64,000 nucleotides of DNA from Heloderma charlesbogerti. Taxonomy: Eukaryota > Chordata > Lepidosauria > Squamata > Helodermatidae. The translations under genes were made by a program, and so were the position numbers. A model generated the notes under the pieces. The model was not told the origin of the DNA. It ran no database searches and saw only the letters and a list, made by a program, of their open reading frames with translations. The DNA lies in contig JANEZZ010000733.1 in NCBI GenBank assembly GCA_026122225.1, positions 1 through 64,000 of the forward strand, read 5' to 3'. The stretch's first letter is position 1. Each line of letters opens with the position of its first letter. Positions 20,720 to 31,700 of this stretch are shown one piece after another.

Positions 20720-21005
20720 TGATTGTTTGAGTTGGTGAGTGCTTTTTTGTATGTGATCAGTTCCGACTTCTGGTGAGAGTGATCTGGCCCTTCCCTGGTA
20801 GCCCATTATGTGGGAAGGAAGAAGGAGAGAGAGAGAGCAAAGGGGGTGGCAGAAAGAGAAAAGTGTCGACCCGCCCACTTTTTGCTCTGGCCCTGCCCAC
20901 CACTGGCTTTGGCCCCACCCACTGCTGACATGTGACACCTGACAGATTTCCCGTGGAGGAATGTGGGCCCCTTACAGAAAAAAGTTGTCCATCCCTACAC
21001 CAGAT

Positions 21006-21592
21006 TCAGATCCACATCATATATAATTATTTATACTGGCATATTTATGTGGTGCTTGTATAGAACCCTTTCTTCACTCATCTCCCCTGCTGCTGTCTCC
21101 TTTCGTTTGAATTTCCTCGGTTTTGTTATTTTAATTTCTGTAACGACATCATCAGTGTATCCTATGTTTCATATGCTTTGCCCTGTCATATTTGGGGCGG
21201 TTTTAATAAATCGTCTGCAAAACCAACGAGGATTGCTCATTCCCTTCAGAGGCGTGCTCTCTTGCATGGCTTCCCCCCATGGTGCATTTACCGTTTCTGT
21301 AGGCAGGTAGACAGCTGCTTTATTTCTGCCATGTTAGGGGATCATTTCAGAAAGCTGACAAGCGATCCTAGAAACTGCTGTTTACTCACATGTCTGTATC
21401 TGGATGTCTGAATTGCTGCAAGCCATGATGTGTCATCTTGATAAATGTTTCTCCTTCCTCATCATTACCCTAGAATAACAGACAATAGGAGGAGGAGACC
21501 TCCAGAGTGTGCCAGTATGTTGTGTTGAATGGGTGTTTTCGGTTTTTTGGGGGGGAAGATGTTCCTGATAAATTATATTGTAGCCTGGCAAT
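21006..21592. other. Unrecognised sequence
   Basis: No family recognised. A frame of 115 codons at 20,963-21,310 is partly hydrophobic but shows no known domain and begins inside the hAT end. Confidence 0.5.
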
Positions 21593-21780
21593 AAGAACAT
21601 AGAAAGCTTCCTTGTACCGAGTCAGATCATGGGCCCATCTAGTCAGGACTGTCTGCTGCACTGACACGACTCTCCAAGGTTTGAGATGGGGGCCTCTCCC
21701 AGCCCTAGTTGGGATTGAACCTGGGACCTTCTGTGTGCAAAGCATGCGCTTACCACTGAGCTATGGTTGCTTCCCATTGA
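21593..21780 (-). mobile_element. tRNA-derived SINE
   Basis: In reverse complement the head reads 'accatagctcagtggtaagc' with B box 'ggttcaatccc'. The body ends with 'gagtcagatcatgggcccatctag' seen in forward orientation. It is the same tRNA-SINE family as 4,598. Confidence 0.85.
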
Positions 21781-21865
21781 CAAAGCGTGTCTTGCTGGAT
21801 CAGCCCAAAGGTCTGTCAAGTCTCCAACATTCAGTTTTCAACAGCAGCCAGTCAAATGCCACTAG

Positions 21866-21997
21866 AACCAGTTGGCACTCCAGATGTTGTTCGACTACAA
21901 CTCTCAGATTCCCTGACCATAGGCCATAAGTTAGGGCTGATGGGAATTGAAGTCCAACAACATCTGGAGGATCACAGGTTCCCCACCCCTGCACTAG
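21866..21997. mobile_element. hAT hairpin MITE fragment
   Basis: 'ctccagatgttgttcgactacaa' and 'tccaacaacatctggag' form arms, and the right end is GTTCCCCACCCCTG. It is related to 28,150-28,287. Confidence 0.7.
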
Positions 21998-22751
21998 AAG
22001 CTCACAAGCAGGGCATGAAGACACTTGTTTATCCCTGGCATTGAGGGATGTACTGAAGTAGTTTCTGGTTCAAAAGTTCCCTCTTGCATTAAACTCACTA
22101 AGTGGCCTCAGCCTCACCACCATCCCTCAGAGTCAGCCCCTCTTTCTGTAGCAAGGGAAGGATTATGGAGATAATGCATGGCAACTGGTCTGAATGTTCC
22201 GAAGTGCTATATAAAATGCTACGGCTGCAATCCTGTAGTCCTTGGGAGGGTATCCCAGGGGCAATGAGATGGAGTGGATCTCCCTTTCCACCCATGGAGA
22301 TGGAGATCTGCTCTCCTTGTTGCAGGCATTGAAACCTCTGCTGCCCTTGCTGCTCCACTGTCTGTGTCCAACAGAGGTCATGACATAAAAGGGGGCGTTC
22401 CGGGGCAAATAGGAGAAGCTTTGGATCCAGTGATCCAAAGTCCTCCTCTTTCCTTGTCATGTCCCTGGAATAGGGAAAAAGTGCACCAGCCCTGGAGCTG
22501 GCATACTTATTTCCTCTCCAGTCACCCCCACCCCCACCCCACATACACACCTACCATCCACTCTGTCAACGTGAGCTTTGGATTTAGTTCCTCCTCTACT
22601 GTCATTGGATTCACTATATTACTATTCTTGTTCATGGAGCTCCCAGTTATGCACCATGGGTAATTAGCTATGGACGGACCTGTCCTCCCTGATCCTGGTC
22701 ACCTGGTAGCAGTGCTGGAAGGGGGGTGCGTTACTCCCAAGCTTATAAGGG
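21998..22751. other. Unrecognised sequence
   Basis: It contains a CCCCCA-rich stretch at about 22,524-22,545. Longer frames here (about 150 codons on the minus strand) show no domain and low-complexity composition. Confidence 0.5.
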
Positions 22752-22759
22752 CTCACAGC

Positions 22760-23583
22760 TAGGGATGCTGGAAAAATTTGAGACAGTCTAAAATGAGTTT
22801 GAATTTCTAAGAATCTGACCCATGGAATGCAATGTGGACTCCTCAGGCCGTGCAGAGTCAATGGACTTTCAGATCTTTTTTTTTTTTACTTTCCCCAAAT
22901 GTATACAAATTTATTCCTAGGAAAATATGCAAGTTTCTGCTGAGACGTATGCCATCCTGGAAAATATACACAGGGAATAGTTGAATGGAATAGGGGACAA
23001 TATCCTAATGTAAATTACATAAATTGTTGAGAACCCTCTTACAGACTTATTTGCGTATTTTCCTGCATAATGACAAAAAAAATTCGACACAATCCTAGCG
23101 GTGTACAAAACCCCCTTACCTGGAGTCTGCTGGGGGATCTGTGGGGGGGGAGGCAATCCGGTCCTCCCCCCTGGTATCCTCCCCGGCTGGCTCCACGGTG
23201 AGTCTGCGGAGCCGCTGGCCAGGGCCGGCTGCTGCCGGACTTCCGGCTGCAGCCGATCTTTGGACGCAAATGGTGTCTGGCCTAGCGGATGCCGTTTGCA
23301 TCCCTGGTCTTTACCGTGATAGGCTACGTAAAGATTTACGTAGCCTATCATGGTAAGGGGAAGGGACACAAATGGCCTCTGCTAGGCAGGACACCATTTG
23401 TGTCCGAAGACCGGCCACGGGTGGACCCGGCAGGACCCGGTGCCAGGTAGGATCCGGCCGGGTCGGACTTCGCGGGGTGGGGTGGTCCGTTCCCCCCCGG
23501 AGTCCATGGCAGAATTCTCCGCCATCCTTACACAATCCACGAAACATATATGGGACCAATTTCACAAAATAGAGACATCCCTA
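22760..23583. mobile_element. hAT-like MITE subtype A, interrupted by a foldback element
   Basis: It starts TAGGGATGCTGG and ends ACATCCCTA. The left 330 bp match 48,704 and 59,136 ('aaatttgagacagt', 'ttctaagaatctgacc', 'gccgtgcagagtc'). Without the insert at 23,096-23,530 it would be about 380 bp, like its sisters. Flanks CTCACAGC and TGCATAGC share 5 of 8 bases. Confidence 0.85.
23096..23530. mobile_element. GC-rich foldback hAT-like element, 435 bp, perfect TSD
   Basis: It lies inside the subtype A MITE. Flanks are CACAATCC at 23088-23095 and 23531-23538, an exact 8-bp TSD. Ends are TAGCGGTGTACAAAAC and (inverse) TAAGGATGGCGGAG. The centre is a hairpin of 22-bp arms (23311-23332 and 23335-23356, one mismatch) containing 'gataggctacgtaaa'. 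Arms carry GC-rich, G-run-rich sequence and paired 'caaatgg' motifs. A splice-donor-like CTTACCT (minus-strand AGGTAAG) lies near the left end. No protein is encoded, so it needs a transposase in trans. Confidence 0.9.
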
Positions 23584-23659
23584 TGCATAGCTGTTAGTTA
23601 AGATGAGGCACCCATGCCCTGCCTCTCTCTTCAGAGAGCTTGTTCTGCCCTCTCCCTTC

Positions 23660-24526
23660 TGGGGATGGCGGAGAATTCTGCCACGGATTCCAGTGAGGCC
23701 GGATTCTTTAGAATCAGGCCCCCCAGAATCCGTGGCGGAATGGCCTCCTGCCCCCCCGCCCCCACCCCCCCATGGAATCCCCCCGGGACGGCACTTACCT
23801 GGGGCTGCTCCGGCGGCGGCAGCAGTGGCGGTGGCTCCGGCGGCGGCGGCTGGTCTCCTGGCCGGCCGCGGCAGGCTGCTGCCGCTGCCATTGCCATCCT
23901 TGGACCGTGATAGGCTACGTAAGAATTTACGTAGCCTATCACGGCTTACGTAAAAACAAACAAGCAAATACGCAGCATACGCAAATGGCGGTGGCTACGA
24001 TGGCCTCCATTTGCGTTCCCTATTTTTCGCCGACTTATCTTACGTAAATATTTACGTAGGCCAGAACGGCAAAAAATAAAGGAACGCAAATAGCGTCCAC
24101 TACGCTATTTGCATTCCCCTTTTTTCCCCGCTGTTTTATCTTACATAAATATTTACGTAAGATAAGTCGGTGAAAAGTAGGGAATGCAAATGGCAGCTGC
24201 CGTAGCCGCCACCATTTGTGTATGCTGCGTGTTTTTTTTTTTGGATGTTAGCCGTGATAGGCTAGGTAAATTCTTACATAGCCTATCACGGCTGTCTAGC
24301 TGGATGCAAATGGCGGTGGCTACGGCGGCCACCATTTGCGTCCACACCAGGCTATCTGCGGCGGGAAGTCCAGCTGTGGATGGCCCTGGCCGGCTGCTCC
24401 GTGGCCTGGCCGCGGAGCGGAGCCGGCCGTTGAGGATTCCGGGGGGGAGGACCGGATCGCCTCCCCCCCGTCGAGGATTCTGTGGGGAGGGATGGAGCAA
24501 AGGTAAGTGAGTTTCGTACATCCCTA
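23660..24526. mobile_element. GC-rich foldback hAT-like element, 867 bp, perfect TSD
   Basis: Flanks CTCCCTTC at 23652-23659 and 24527-24534 match exactly. Ends are TGGGGATGGCGGAG and (inverse) TAGGGATGTACGAAAC. The whole element folds about 24,100. Mirror-placed hairpins (23,905-23,944 and 24,250-24,293) contain 'gataggcta.gtaa', and an inner palindrome at 24,006-24,200 holds TTACGTAA. 'gcaaatggcgg' and its inverse recur at least four times. AAAGGTAAGTGAG (24,501) and, inverted, CTTACCT (23,794) are donor-like. All long frames here are by-products of the inverted arms. Confidence 0.92.
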
Positions 24527-24534
24527 CTCCCTTC

Positions 24535-25611
24535 CCAGTTAAGTCACACAGTGTAGCATCTCCAGCAGCCATATAATGAAAATGCAGGCACCTTCGAACA
24601 GGAAGTGAGTGGGACCTGGGTTCAGGAGGAAACAGGAAGTAAACAAACACCTCTACTTGGTGAATGATTGACCTTAACCCCTTTTCCAGTATGGGTGTGT
24701 GTGTGTGTGTTGTGTCGTTGCAGGGGGCATAAATGGAAGAGAGGAGTAGATGCAAATGGCAGTCCCCCCGCGCCCCCCCCAATATTATAGGACTGCTGGG
24801 ATTTTTCTTTTAGTAGCACAAGGATTGAAATGGGTTTTCAAGACATATAGGGAGGAACTAATGGAGACAGAGTTTCTCTACTCTTCCCTTCCTTGTCATG
24901 CTGTGGAGACGACAATCTGAACCATTAATTGCCCAGACTTGCTGAAGTGACGGTATTGGCCATTCTCCGTCTGGTTTGTGCTTCTGGAAAATGCTGGGGT
25001 GTCCACATTCCAGGAACTTCCATTTTCTGCTGTTCGATTGACACATCAGAGCTTCTGCCCTTGAGCTGCAGTTTTGATTACAAGTAAAATCTGCCAGCTC
25101 TTGAATTTAGTTTAACTTTTTTTGGTGTTGTTTGGGATCAAGATGAACAGATTCCGGTGTCTCTCTGGCTGGTTTGTTCTGCTACATGGACTATCTCTTC
25201 TAGACATCTGCATATTGCTTGCATTATTTTTTAAAATGTGTGGTGAATTTATCAGCCCATCTATCAGCTGGAGAAAGAGCAGTAGCAGGGAGCTTGCCAG
25301 AAAGAATACTCCACTGCAGCTGAGAGCCACTGTAGTTCATAATTCTATCTTCTTAGGGCATGGGGCCTGCTCCATGCATTGTGCTACCGGGGCATACTAG
25401 CTTGCTAAAATAATGCAAAGAACTGTGTTGCTGGACTAGATTATGTCCATCTTGTCAAGCATTCCAGCAAGTTTCCAGCTATTCCTTTGGAAATGTGAGC
25501 AGTGCATGAAGTGAATGGCTTTTCCCCATTACTTGTCCCCAGCATCTGGTTTTGCGAGTTATATGGTTTCTGTACATGGATCCTGCCATGTGGCTCTGTT
25601 TGCTTTTAGTT
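24535..25611. other. Unrecognised sequence
   Basis: It contains a (GT)n run at about 24,695-24,711. A frame at 25,122-25,400 is partly hydrophobic but has no recognisable domain. Confidence 0.5.
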
Positions 25612-25619
25612 CATACCAT

Positions 25620-26479
25620 CATGTTGTTGTTATTCAGTCGTTAAGTCATGTCCGACTCTTCGTGACCCCATGGACCATGGCACGCCAGGCCTTCCTGTCC
25701 TCCGCTCTCTCCCGGAGTGTGCTCAAGTTCGTATTCATTGCATCGGTGATGCTATCTAGCCATCTCATCCTCTGCTGTCTCCTTCTCCTTTTGCCTTCAA
25801 TCTTTCCCAGCATCAGTGACTTTTCCAGTGACTTTTCTCTTTGCATTTGGTGGCCAAAATATTTGAGCTTCAGCTTCAGTATCTGTCCTTCCAATGAGCA
25901 CTCAGGGTTGATTTCCTTTAGGATTGACTGATTTGACCTCCTTGCAGTCCAGGGGACTCATAAGAGTCTTCTCCAGCACCTCAGTTTGAAGGCATCAATT
26001 CTTCGGTGCTCAGCCTTCCGTATAGTCCAGCTCTCACAGCCATACGTAACTTATGGGAAAACCATAGCTTTGATTATGCGGACCTTTATCGGCAAGGTGA
26101 TGTCTCTGCTTCTTACTATGCTGTCTAGGTTTACCATAGCTTTCCTCCCAAGGAGCAAGCGTCTTTTAATTTCATGGCTACAGTCACCGTCTGCAGTGAT
26201 CTTGGAGCCCAAGAAAATAAAATCTGTCACTGCTTCCATTTCTTCCCCTTCTATATGCCAGGAAGTGATGGGGCCAGATGCCATGATCTTTGTTTTTTTC
26301 ATGTTGAGTTTCAAACCAGCTTTTGCACTCTCCACTTTCACCCTCAACAAGAGGCTCTTTAGATCCTCTTCGCTTTCTGGCATTAGGGTGGTATCGTCTG
26401 CGTATCTGAGGTTTTTGATAATTCTCCTGGCAATCTTAATTCCGACCTGTGATTCATCCAACCCGGCGTTTCTCATGAC
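25620..26479 (-). mobile_element. BovB LINE 3' half, with 8-bp TSD
   Basis: On the minus strand it runs from the RT catalytic region to the CAACAACA tail. Flanks CATACCAT at 25612-25619 and 26480-26487 form the TSD. 5'-truncated insertion of about 860 bp, of the mammal-like BovB subtype (HEIKRRLLLGRKAM). Confidence 0.93.
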
Positions 26480-26482
26480 CAT
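26051..26482 (-). pseudogene. BovB reverse transcriptase, thumb and catalytic part
   Basis: An open frame of 143 codons contains the RT catalytic motif YADD (within NLRYADDTTL) and the conserved downstream blocks KTKIMASGPITSW and FLGSKITADGDC. It lacks the N-terminal endonuclease and the palm start, and closes with a stop where the sister copies continue. As a truncated LINE it is not functional. Same strand and element as the 3' block that follows to 25,646. Confidence 0.9.
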
Positions 26483-26649
26483 ACCATGCTAAACCTGCTC
26501 AAAAGTTTCTAATGCTATGGAGAAAATTGCTACATTTTAAGTGCAGCATTAATTACACACCCCACTCCCACTCCCAGATTAGCCATTTCCCTATTCCTGG
26601 TTGATTTCAGAGTTTTGAAAGAATGCACGATTAAGCAGATAAGGCAAAG

Positions 26650-27805
26650 ACTTCACAAGAAGCAATGCATAGAAGAGAATTTGATAGCACACATAAATGG
26701 ATAAGATATAATGATTTACTGGAACTGTCACAAGGAGAATATAAGTTAAAATCAAGGGAAAACTTATTGGAAGAAGGTCATGTGTGTTAGTGGTTTTCAT
26801 GTTTGCAAATTAAAGGTTTAAAATAGATGAGAAAAATGGTGGATTTGAACAAACAGAATCTGAGTTTGAAACAGCACTGTGTACAAATGATTAACATGTT
26901 ATTGCTAAACTGTATAAATTACTGTTAAGGTATGAGACAGAGGATGAGCAAGTAAAAGATTGTATGATAAAATGGGCTCAAAATGTTGGTCATAATATAT
27001 CAATGGAAGAGTGGGAAAGTATGTGGGGAAAAGTTTTAAAATTTACTTTATGTACAAGTCTTAAAGAGAATTTTTATAAGATGATGTATAGATGGTACAT
27101 GTCACTGTTTAAATTGTCTAAAATGTATAAAGGTGTTTCTGGAAAATGTTGGAAACGTGAAGATCAAGAGGGAATGTTTTATCATTTATAGTGGACTTAA
27201 AAAAGCTAAAACATTTTGGAAACGAATACAGTCTTTAGCAATATTAAAGACTGCTATAGAATTAAAGCCAAAAACGTTTTTATTAGGACTAACAGATAAA
27301 CACGTAAAAGAGAAGGAGGGAACCCTCTTTCTCTACATGATAACAGCTGCAAGGTTATTGTATGCACAAAAGTGGAAGAATGAAACAATACGAACTGTGA
27401 GCGAGTGGACCATGAAAATGATGGAACTGGCAGAGATGGCAAAACTTACTATTATAATTAAAGAAGGATCAACAACTAAATTTATGTTAGATTGGAAACC
27501 TTCTATAGAATTTGTACAAGAAACAGAGAAAAATGATATCTATGTATGTGGATTTTGAACTTTGAGATGTTAATTCTCTTTTGTTGTTGCTGTTAAAATT
27601 AGGAGAGAAATGAGATAATGACTGTGAACTCAATGTATGATATACAACTAACATAAGAACTAGAGAATAATAATGAGCATTTGTTGTGTAAGGGGAGCCA
27701 AAGGTAGATATCTTACAATCTTAAGAGATATTTTAGTGTATGTGTATTGTGTGTTTATGTTGTTGTTGTGTGTGTGTTTTTTTTTAATAAAAACTATTAT
27801 ATCAA
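26650..27805 (+). mobile_element. 5'-truncated L1 LINE with perfect 17-bp TSD
   Basis: TSD AAGCAGATAAGGCAAAG occurs at 26633-26649 and 27806-27822. The insert carries the last part of L1 ORF2, a short 3' UTR with a GT/T-rich stretch, and an A-rich end containing AATAAA. The perfect long TSD indicates a comparatively recent insertion. Confidence 0.95.
26957..27558 (+). pseudogene. L1 ORF2 C-terminal region, frameshifted
   Basis: Two overlapping frames show the L1 ORF2 C-terminal pattern: KWAQNVGHNISMEEWE, then LKENFYKMMYRWYMS, then KCWK and, in another frame, KKAKTFWKRIQ and LFLYMITAARLLYAQKWK. A stop (TAG at 27,189) and a one-base shift near 27,190 break it. The stop at about 27,556 is the natural ORF2 end. 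The C-terminal segment is the cysteine/helix region downstream of RT; the endonuclease and RT are absent. Confidence 0.88.
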
Positions 27806-27822
27806 AAGCAGATAAGGCAAAG

Positions 27823-28141
27823 GCGAAACAAAAAGTGCATTCATACTGGTTAGCTGGAGATTTAATTTTGTACAGCATGATTATTTGTCAACTCCTTCAA
27901 ATGTAATTAATTCCCGAAAGCAGGTTAAGGTAATTGCTGTTCTCGGGGAGATACGGCGTGGATAGACGTTAGTGTCCAGTCCCAGTACTTCCAAATATGC
28001 AGGCCTACCTCCGTCCACCTCCCAAGATAGATTTGGCTCTATTAGCCAAGATCTGTTATTGGCTTGGTCTGTTTGGTGTCATTGTCTTTACATTCATGAG
28101 AATTGAGCAATGACGCATGGTCAGCCACATTCTCATGAGCC
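27823..28141. other. Unrecognised sequence
   Basis: I see no gene or repeat family. Confidence 0.5.
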
Positions 28142-28149
28142 TTCTACAT

Positions 28150-28287
28150 CAGGGCTGGGGAACCTGGGGTCCTCCAGGTGTTGCTGGACTCTAATTCCCA
28201 ACAGCCCCAGCCAGCCTGCCCAATGGTGTGGGACGATGGGAGTAGTAGTGCATCAACATCTAAAGGGCCATAGGTTCCCCAGCCCTA
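28150..28287. mobile_element. hAT hairpin MITE with 8-bp TSD
   Basis: Ends CAGGGCTGGGGAACCT and (inverse) TAGGGCTGGGGAACCT. Flanks TTCTACAT (28142-28149) and TTCTACCT (28288-28295) match at 7 of 8. Confidence 0.9.
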
Positions 28288-28295
28288 TTCTACCT

Positions 28296-28799
28296 CTTCT
28301 GACAGGGTGGTTCTCAGGCTTTGAGAGGGGGAAATACTGGGCAAATGGCCTGTACATGTGATTACTGGTTCAAATAAGGTATCGCTCATGTAGGCATGCT
28401 TCGGAACCCTCTTTTGGATAACCCACCGGATAAATGAAATTGTGACCCAGATGCCTGAACATGGCTGGTCTTTTAGCAGATCGTTTTCTCTGTATGGTTC
28501 TGCTAAATGACACATATGGAGGAATCATAGCTTTTTTACAGAGCAGATAATAGCAACCTAATCACATGAGAGGACTGTACCGTGTGCCCCTTTGAAAATT
28601 TGTACTGGCTCTTTCTGCAGCTTCTCCTGATGTGATGCAAATTGTAGACTATTGTATACTTTGCTTTCTTTGTGAAAGCCTTCTGATTAGAGTTGTCGCA
28701 GAGGTGTTTGTTTAGCTCTGTGTGAGCACTAATTGGTAACCCGGGACTAGCACTAAAAATAGATGGAATTTTAAATCTGTCTAATATAGTGCACTTCAG
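28296..28799. other. Unrecognised sequence
   Basis: I see no gene or repeat family. Confidence 0.5.
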
Positions 28800-31700
28800 C
28801 AAAGGAGATCGTTACCTTGTCGTGGTGCTGGAGCTTGAGCATCTCAATGACGTCATGAGCTAAACCGTGAAGGGACACCCAAGAAGGGAAGGTCATGGCA
28901 GAGAGGTCAGACTAAATACGATCCCTGGGGAAGTAAACGGCAACCCACCCCAGTATTCTTGCCATGAAAACTAAATGGATCAGTACAACCAGAGATATGT
29001 CAGTATACCATCGGAAGATGGGACTCCCAGGTCGGAAGATGGTCAAAATGCTACTGGGGAGGAACAGAGGATAAGTTCAACTAGCCCCAGATGTGATGAC
29101 GCAGCTAGCTCAAAGCTGAAAGGACGGCTAGCAACTGATGGTGCTGGTGGTGAATGACAAATCTGATGTTCTAAAGATCAACACACCATAGGAACCTGGA
29201 ATGTAAGATCTATGAGCCAGGGCAAATTGGATGTGGTTACTGGGGAGAGGTCGAGATTAAATATAGAAATTTTGGGTGCCAGTGAACTGAAATGGACTGG
29301 AATGGGCCACTTCACATCAAATGACCACCAGATCTACTACTGTGGACAAGAGGACCACAGAAGAAATGGAGTAGCCTTCATAATTCATAATAAAGTGGCT
29401 AAAGCAGTGCTTGGATACAACCCAAAAAATGACAGAATGATCTCAATTCGAATTCAGGGTAAGCCATTTTAACATCACAAATCCAAATACACGCCCCAAC
29501 CACAGATGCTGAAAAAGCAGAAGTAGATCAGTTCTATGAGGATCTGCAGCACCTACTGGATAGTACACCAAAAAAAGATGTTATTTTCATTACAGGAGAC
29601 TGGAATGCTAAGGTGGGTAGTCAAACGACACCTGGAATTACAGGCAAGCATGGTCTGGGAGAACAAAATGAAGCAGGACATAGGCTGATAGAATGTTGCC
29701 AAGACAACTCACTGTGCATAACAAACTCTCTTCCAACAACCTAAGAGACGACTTTATACATGGACTCCACCAGACGGTCGATGCTGAAATCAGATTGACT
29801 ACATCCTTTGTAGCCAAAGGTGGCGGACATCTATGCAGTTGGTAAAAACAAGACCTGGAGCTGATTGTAGTTCAGATCACAAACTTCTTATTGCACAATT
29901 TAGAATCAGACCAAAGAGAATAGGGAAGACCCACAGATCAGTTAGATATGAGCTCACGAATATTCCTTATGAATATGCAGTGGAGGTGAAGAATAGATTT
30001 AAGGGACTAGATTTAGTAGATAGGGTCCCAGAAGAACTATGGACAGAAGTTCGCAACATTGTTCAGGAGGTGGCAACAAAAAAGTCCCAAAGAAAAAGAA
30101 AACCAAGAAGGCAAGATGGCTGTCTGCTGAGACACTGGAAGCAGCCCAAGAAAGAAGGAAAGCAAAAGGCAACAGTGATAGGGGGAGATATGCCCAATTA
30201 AATGCAAAATTCCAGAGGTTAGCCAGAAGAGATAAGGAATTATTTTTAAACTAACAATGCGCGGAAGTGGAAGAAGATAATAGAATAGGAAGGACAAGAG
30301 ACCTCTTCCAGAAAATTAGAAACATCAGAGGTAAATTCTAGGCAAAAATGGGTATGATCAAAAATAAAGATGGCAAGGACCTAACAGAAGCAGAAGAGAT
30401 CAAGAAAAGGTGGCAAGAATATACAGAAGATCTGTATAGGAAGGATAACAACATCAGGGATAGATTTGATGGTGTGGTCAGTGAGCTAGAGCCAGACATC
30501 CTGAAGAGTGAGGTTGAATGGGCCTTAAGAAGCATTGCTAATAACATAGATGACAGTATCCCAGCTGAGCTGTTTAAAATCTTGCAAGATGATGCTTTCA
30601 AGGTGATGCATGCCATATGCCAGCAAATTTGGAAAACACAAGAATGGCCAACAGACTGGAAAAAATCAACCTATATCCCCATACCAAAAAAGGGAAGCAC
30701 CAAAGAATGTTCCAACTATCGAACAGTGGCACTTATTTCACATGCCAGTAAGGTAATGCTCAAGATCTTGCAAGGTAGACTCCAGCAATTCATGGAACGA
30801 GAATTGCCAGATGTACAAGCTGGGTTTTGAAAAGGCAGAGGAACTAGAGACCAAATTGCCAGTATCCGCTGGATAATGGAGAAAGCCAGAGAGTTTCAGA
30901 AAAACATCTATTTCTGTTTTATTGACTATTCTAAAGCCTTTGACTGAGTGGATCATAACAAATTGTGGCAAGTTCTTGGTGGTATGGGGATACCAAGTCA
31001 TCTTGTCTGCCTCCTGAGGAATCTGTATAACGATCAAGTAGCAACGGTAAGAACAGACCACGGAACAATGGACTGGTTTAAGATTGGGAAAGGAGTACGG
31101 CAGGGTTGTATACTCTCACCCTACTTATTCAACCTGTACGCAGAACACATCATGTGGCGTGCTGGGCTTGATGAAGCCAAGGCTGGAGTTAAAATTGCTG
31201 GAAGAAACATTAACAATCTCCGATATGCAGATGATACCACTTTGGTGGCTGAAAGCGAGGAGGAGCTGAGGAACCTCATGACGAAGGTGAAAGAAGAAAG
31301 TGCAAAAGCTGGGTTGCAGTTAAACCTCAAAAAACCCAAGATTATGGCAACCAGCTTGATTGATAACTGGCAAATAGAGGGAGAAAACTTGGAGGCAGTG
31401 ACAGACTTTGTCTTTCTAGGCACAAAGATTACTGCAGAAGCTGACTGCAGCCAGGAAATCAGCAGACGTTTACTTCTTGGGAGGACAGCAATGACAAATC
31501 TTGATAAAAAAGTTAAGAGCAGAGACAGCACACTGACAACAAAGGTCTGCATAGTTAAAGCAATGGTATTCCTCGTAGTAACCTATGGCTGTGAGAGCTG
31601 GACCATAAGGAAGGTTGAGTGAAGGAAGATAGATGCTTTTGAACTGTGGTGCTGGAGGAAAATTCTGAGAGTGCCTTGGACTGCAAGAAGATCAAACCAG

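Larger units (their letters stand above)
19890..20997. mobile_element. hAT element containing nested L1 and MITE
   Basis: Ends CAGGCATGGGCAAC and (inverse) TAGGGATGGACAAC. Flanks CATGAGAT (19882-19889) and CACCAGAT (20998-21005) match at 6 of 8 bases. Its body is interrupted by the L1 end at 20,211. No transposase frame is recognisable. Confidence 0.75.

Noticed and set aside
22098..22663. Minus-strand frame of 150 codons and overlapping plus-strand frame of 129 codons
   Set aside because: Low-complexity composition and no recognised motif; both strands are equally open.
23100..24520. GC- and CpG-rich stretch as a CpG-island promoter
   Set aside because: The GC-rich sequence coincides exactly with TSD-bounded foldback elements, and no gene lies nearby.
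23039..24782. Many long overlapping frames on both strands (up to 209 codons)
   Set aside because: They arise because the inverted GC-rich arms are poor in stop codons; the sequences mirror each other and show no domain.
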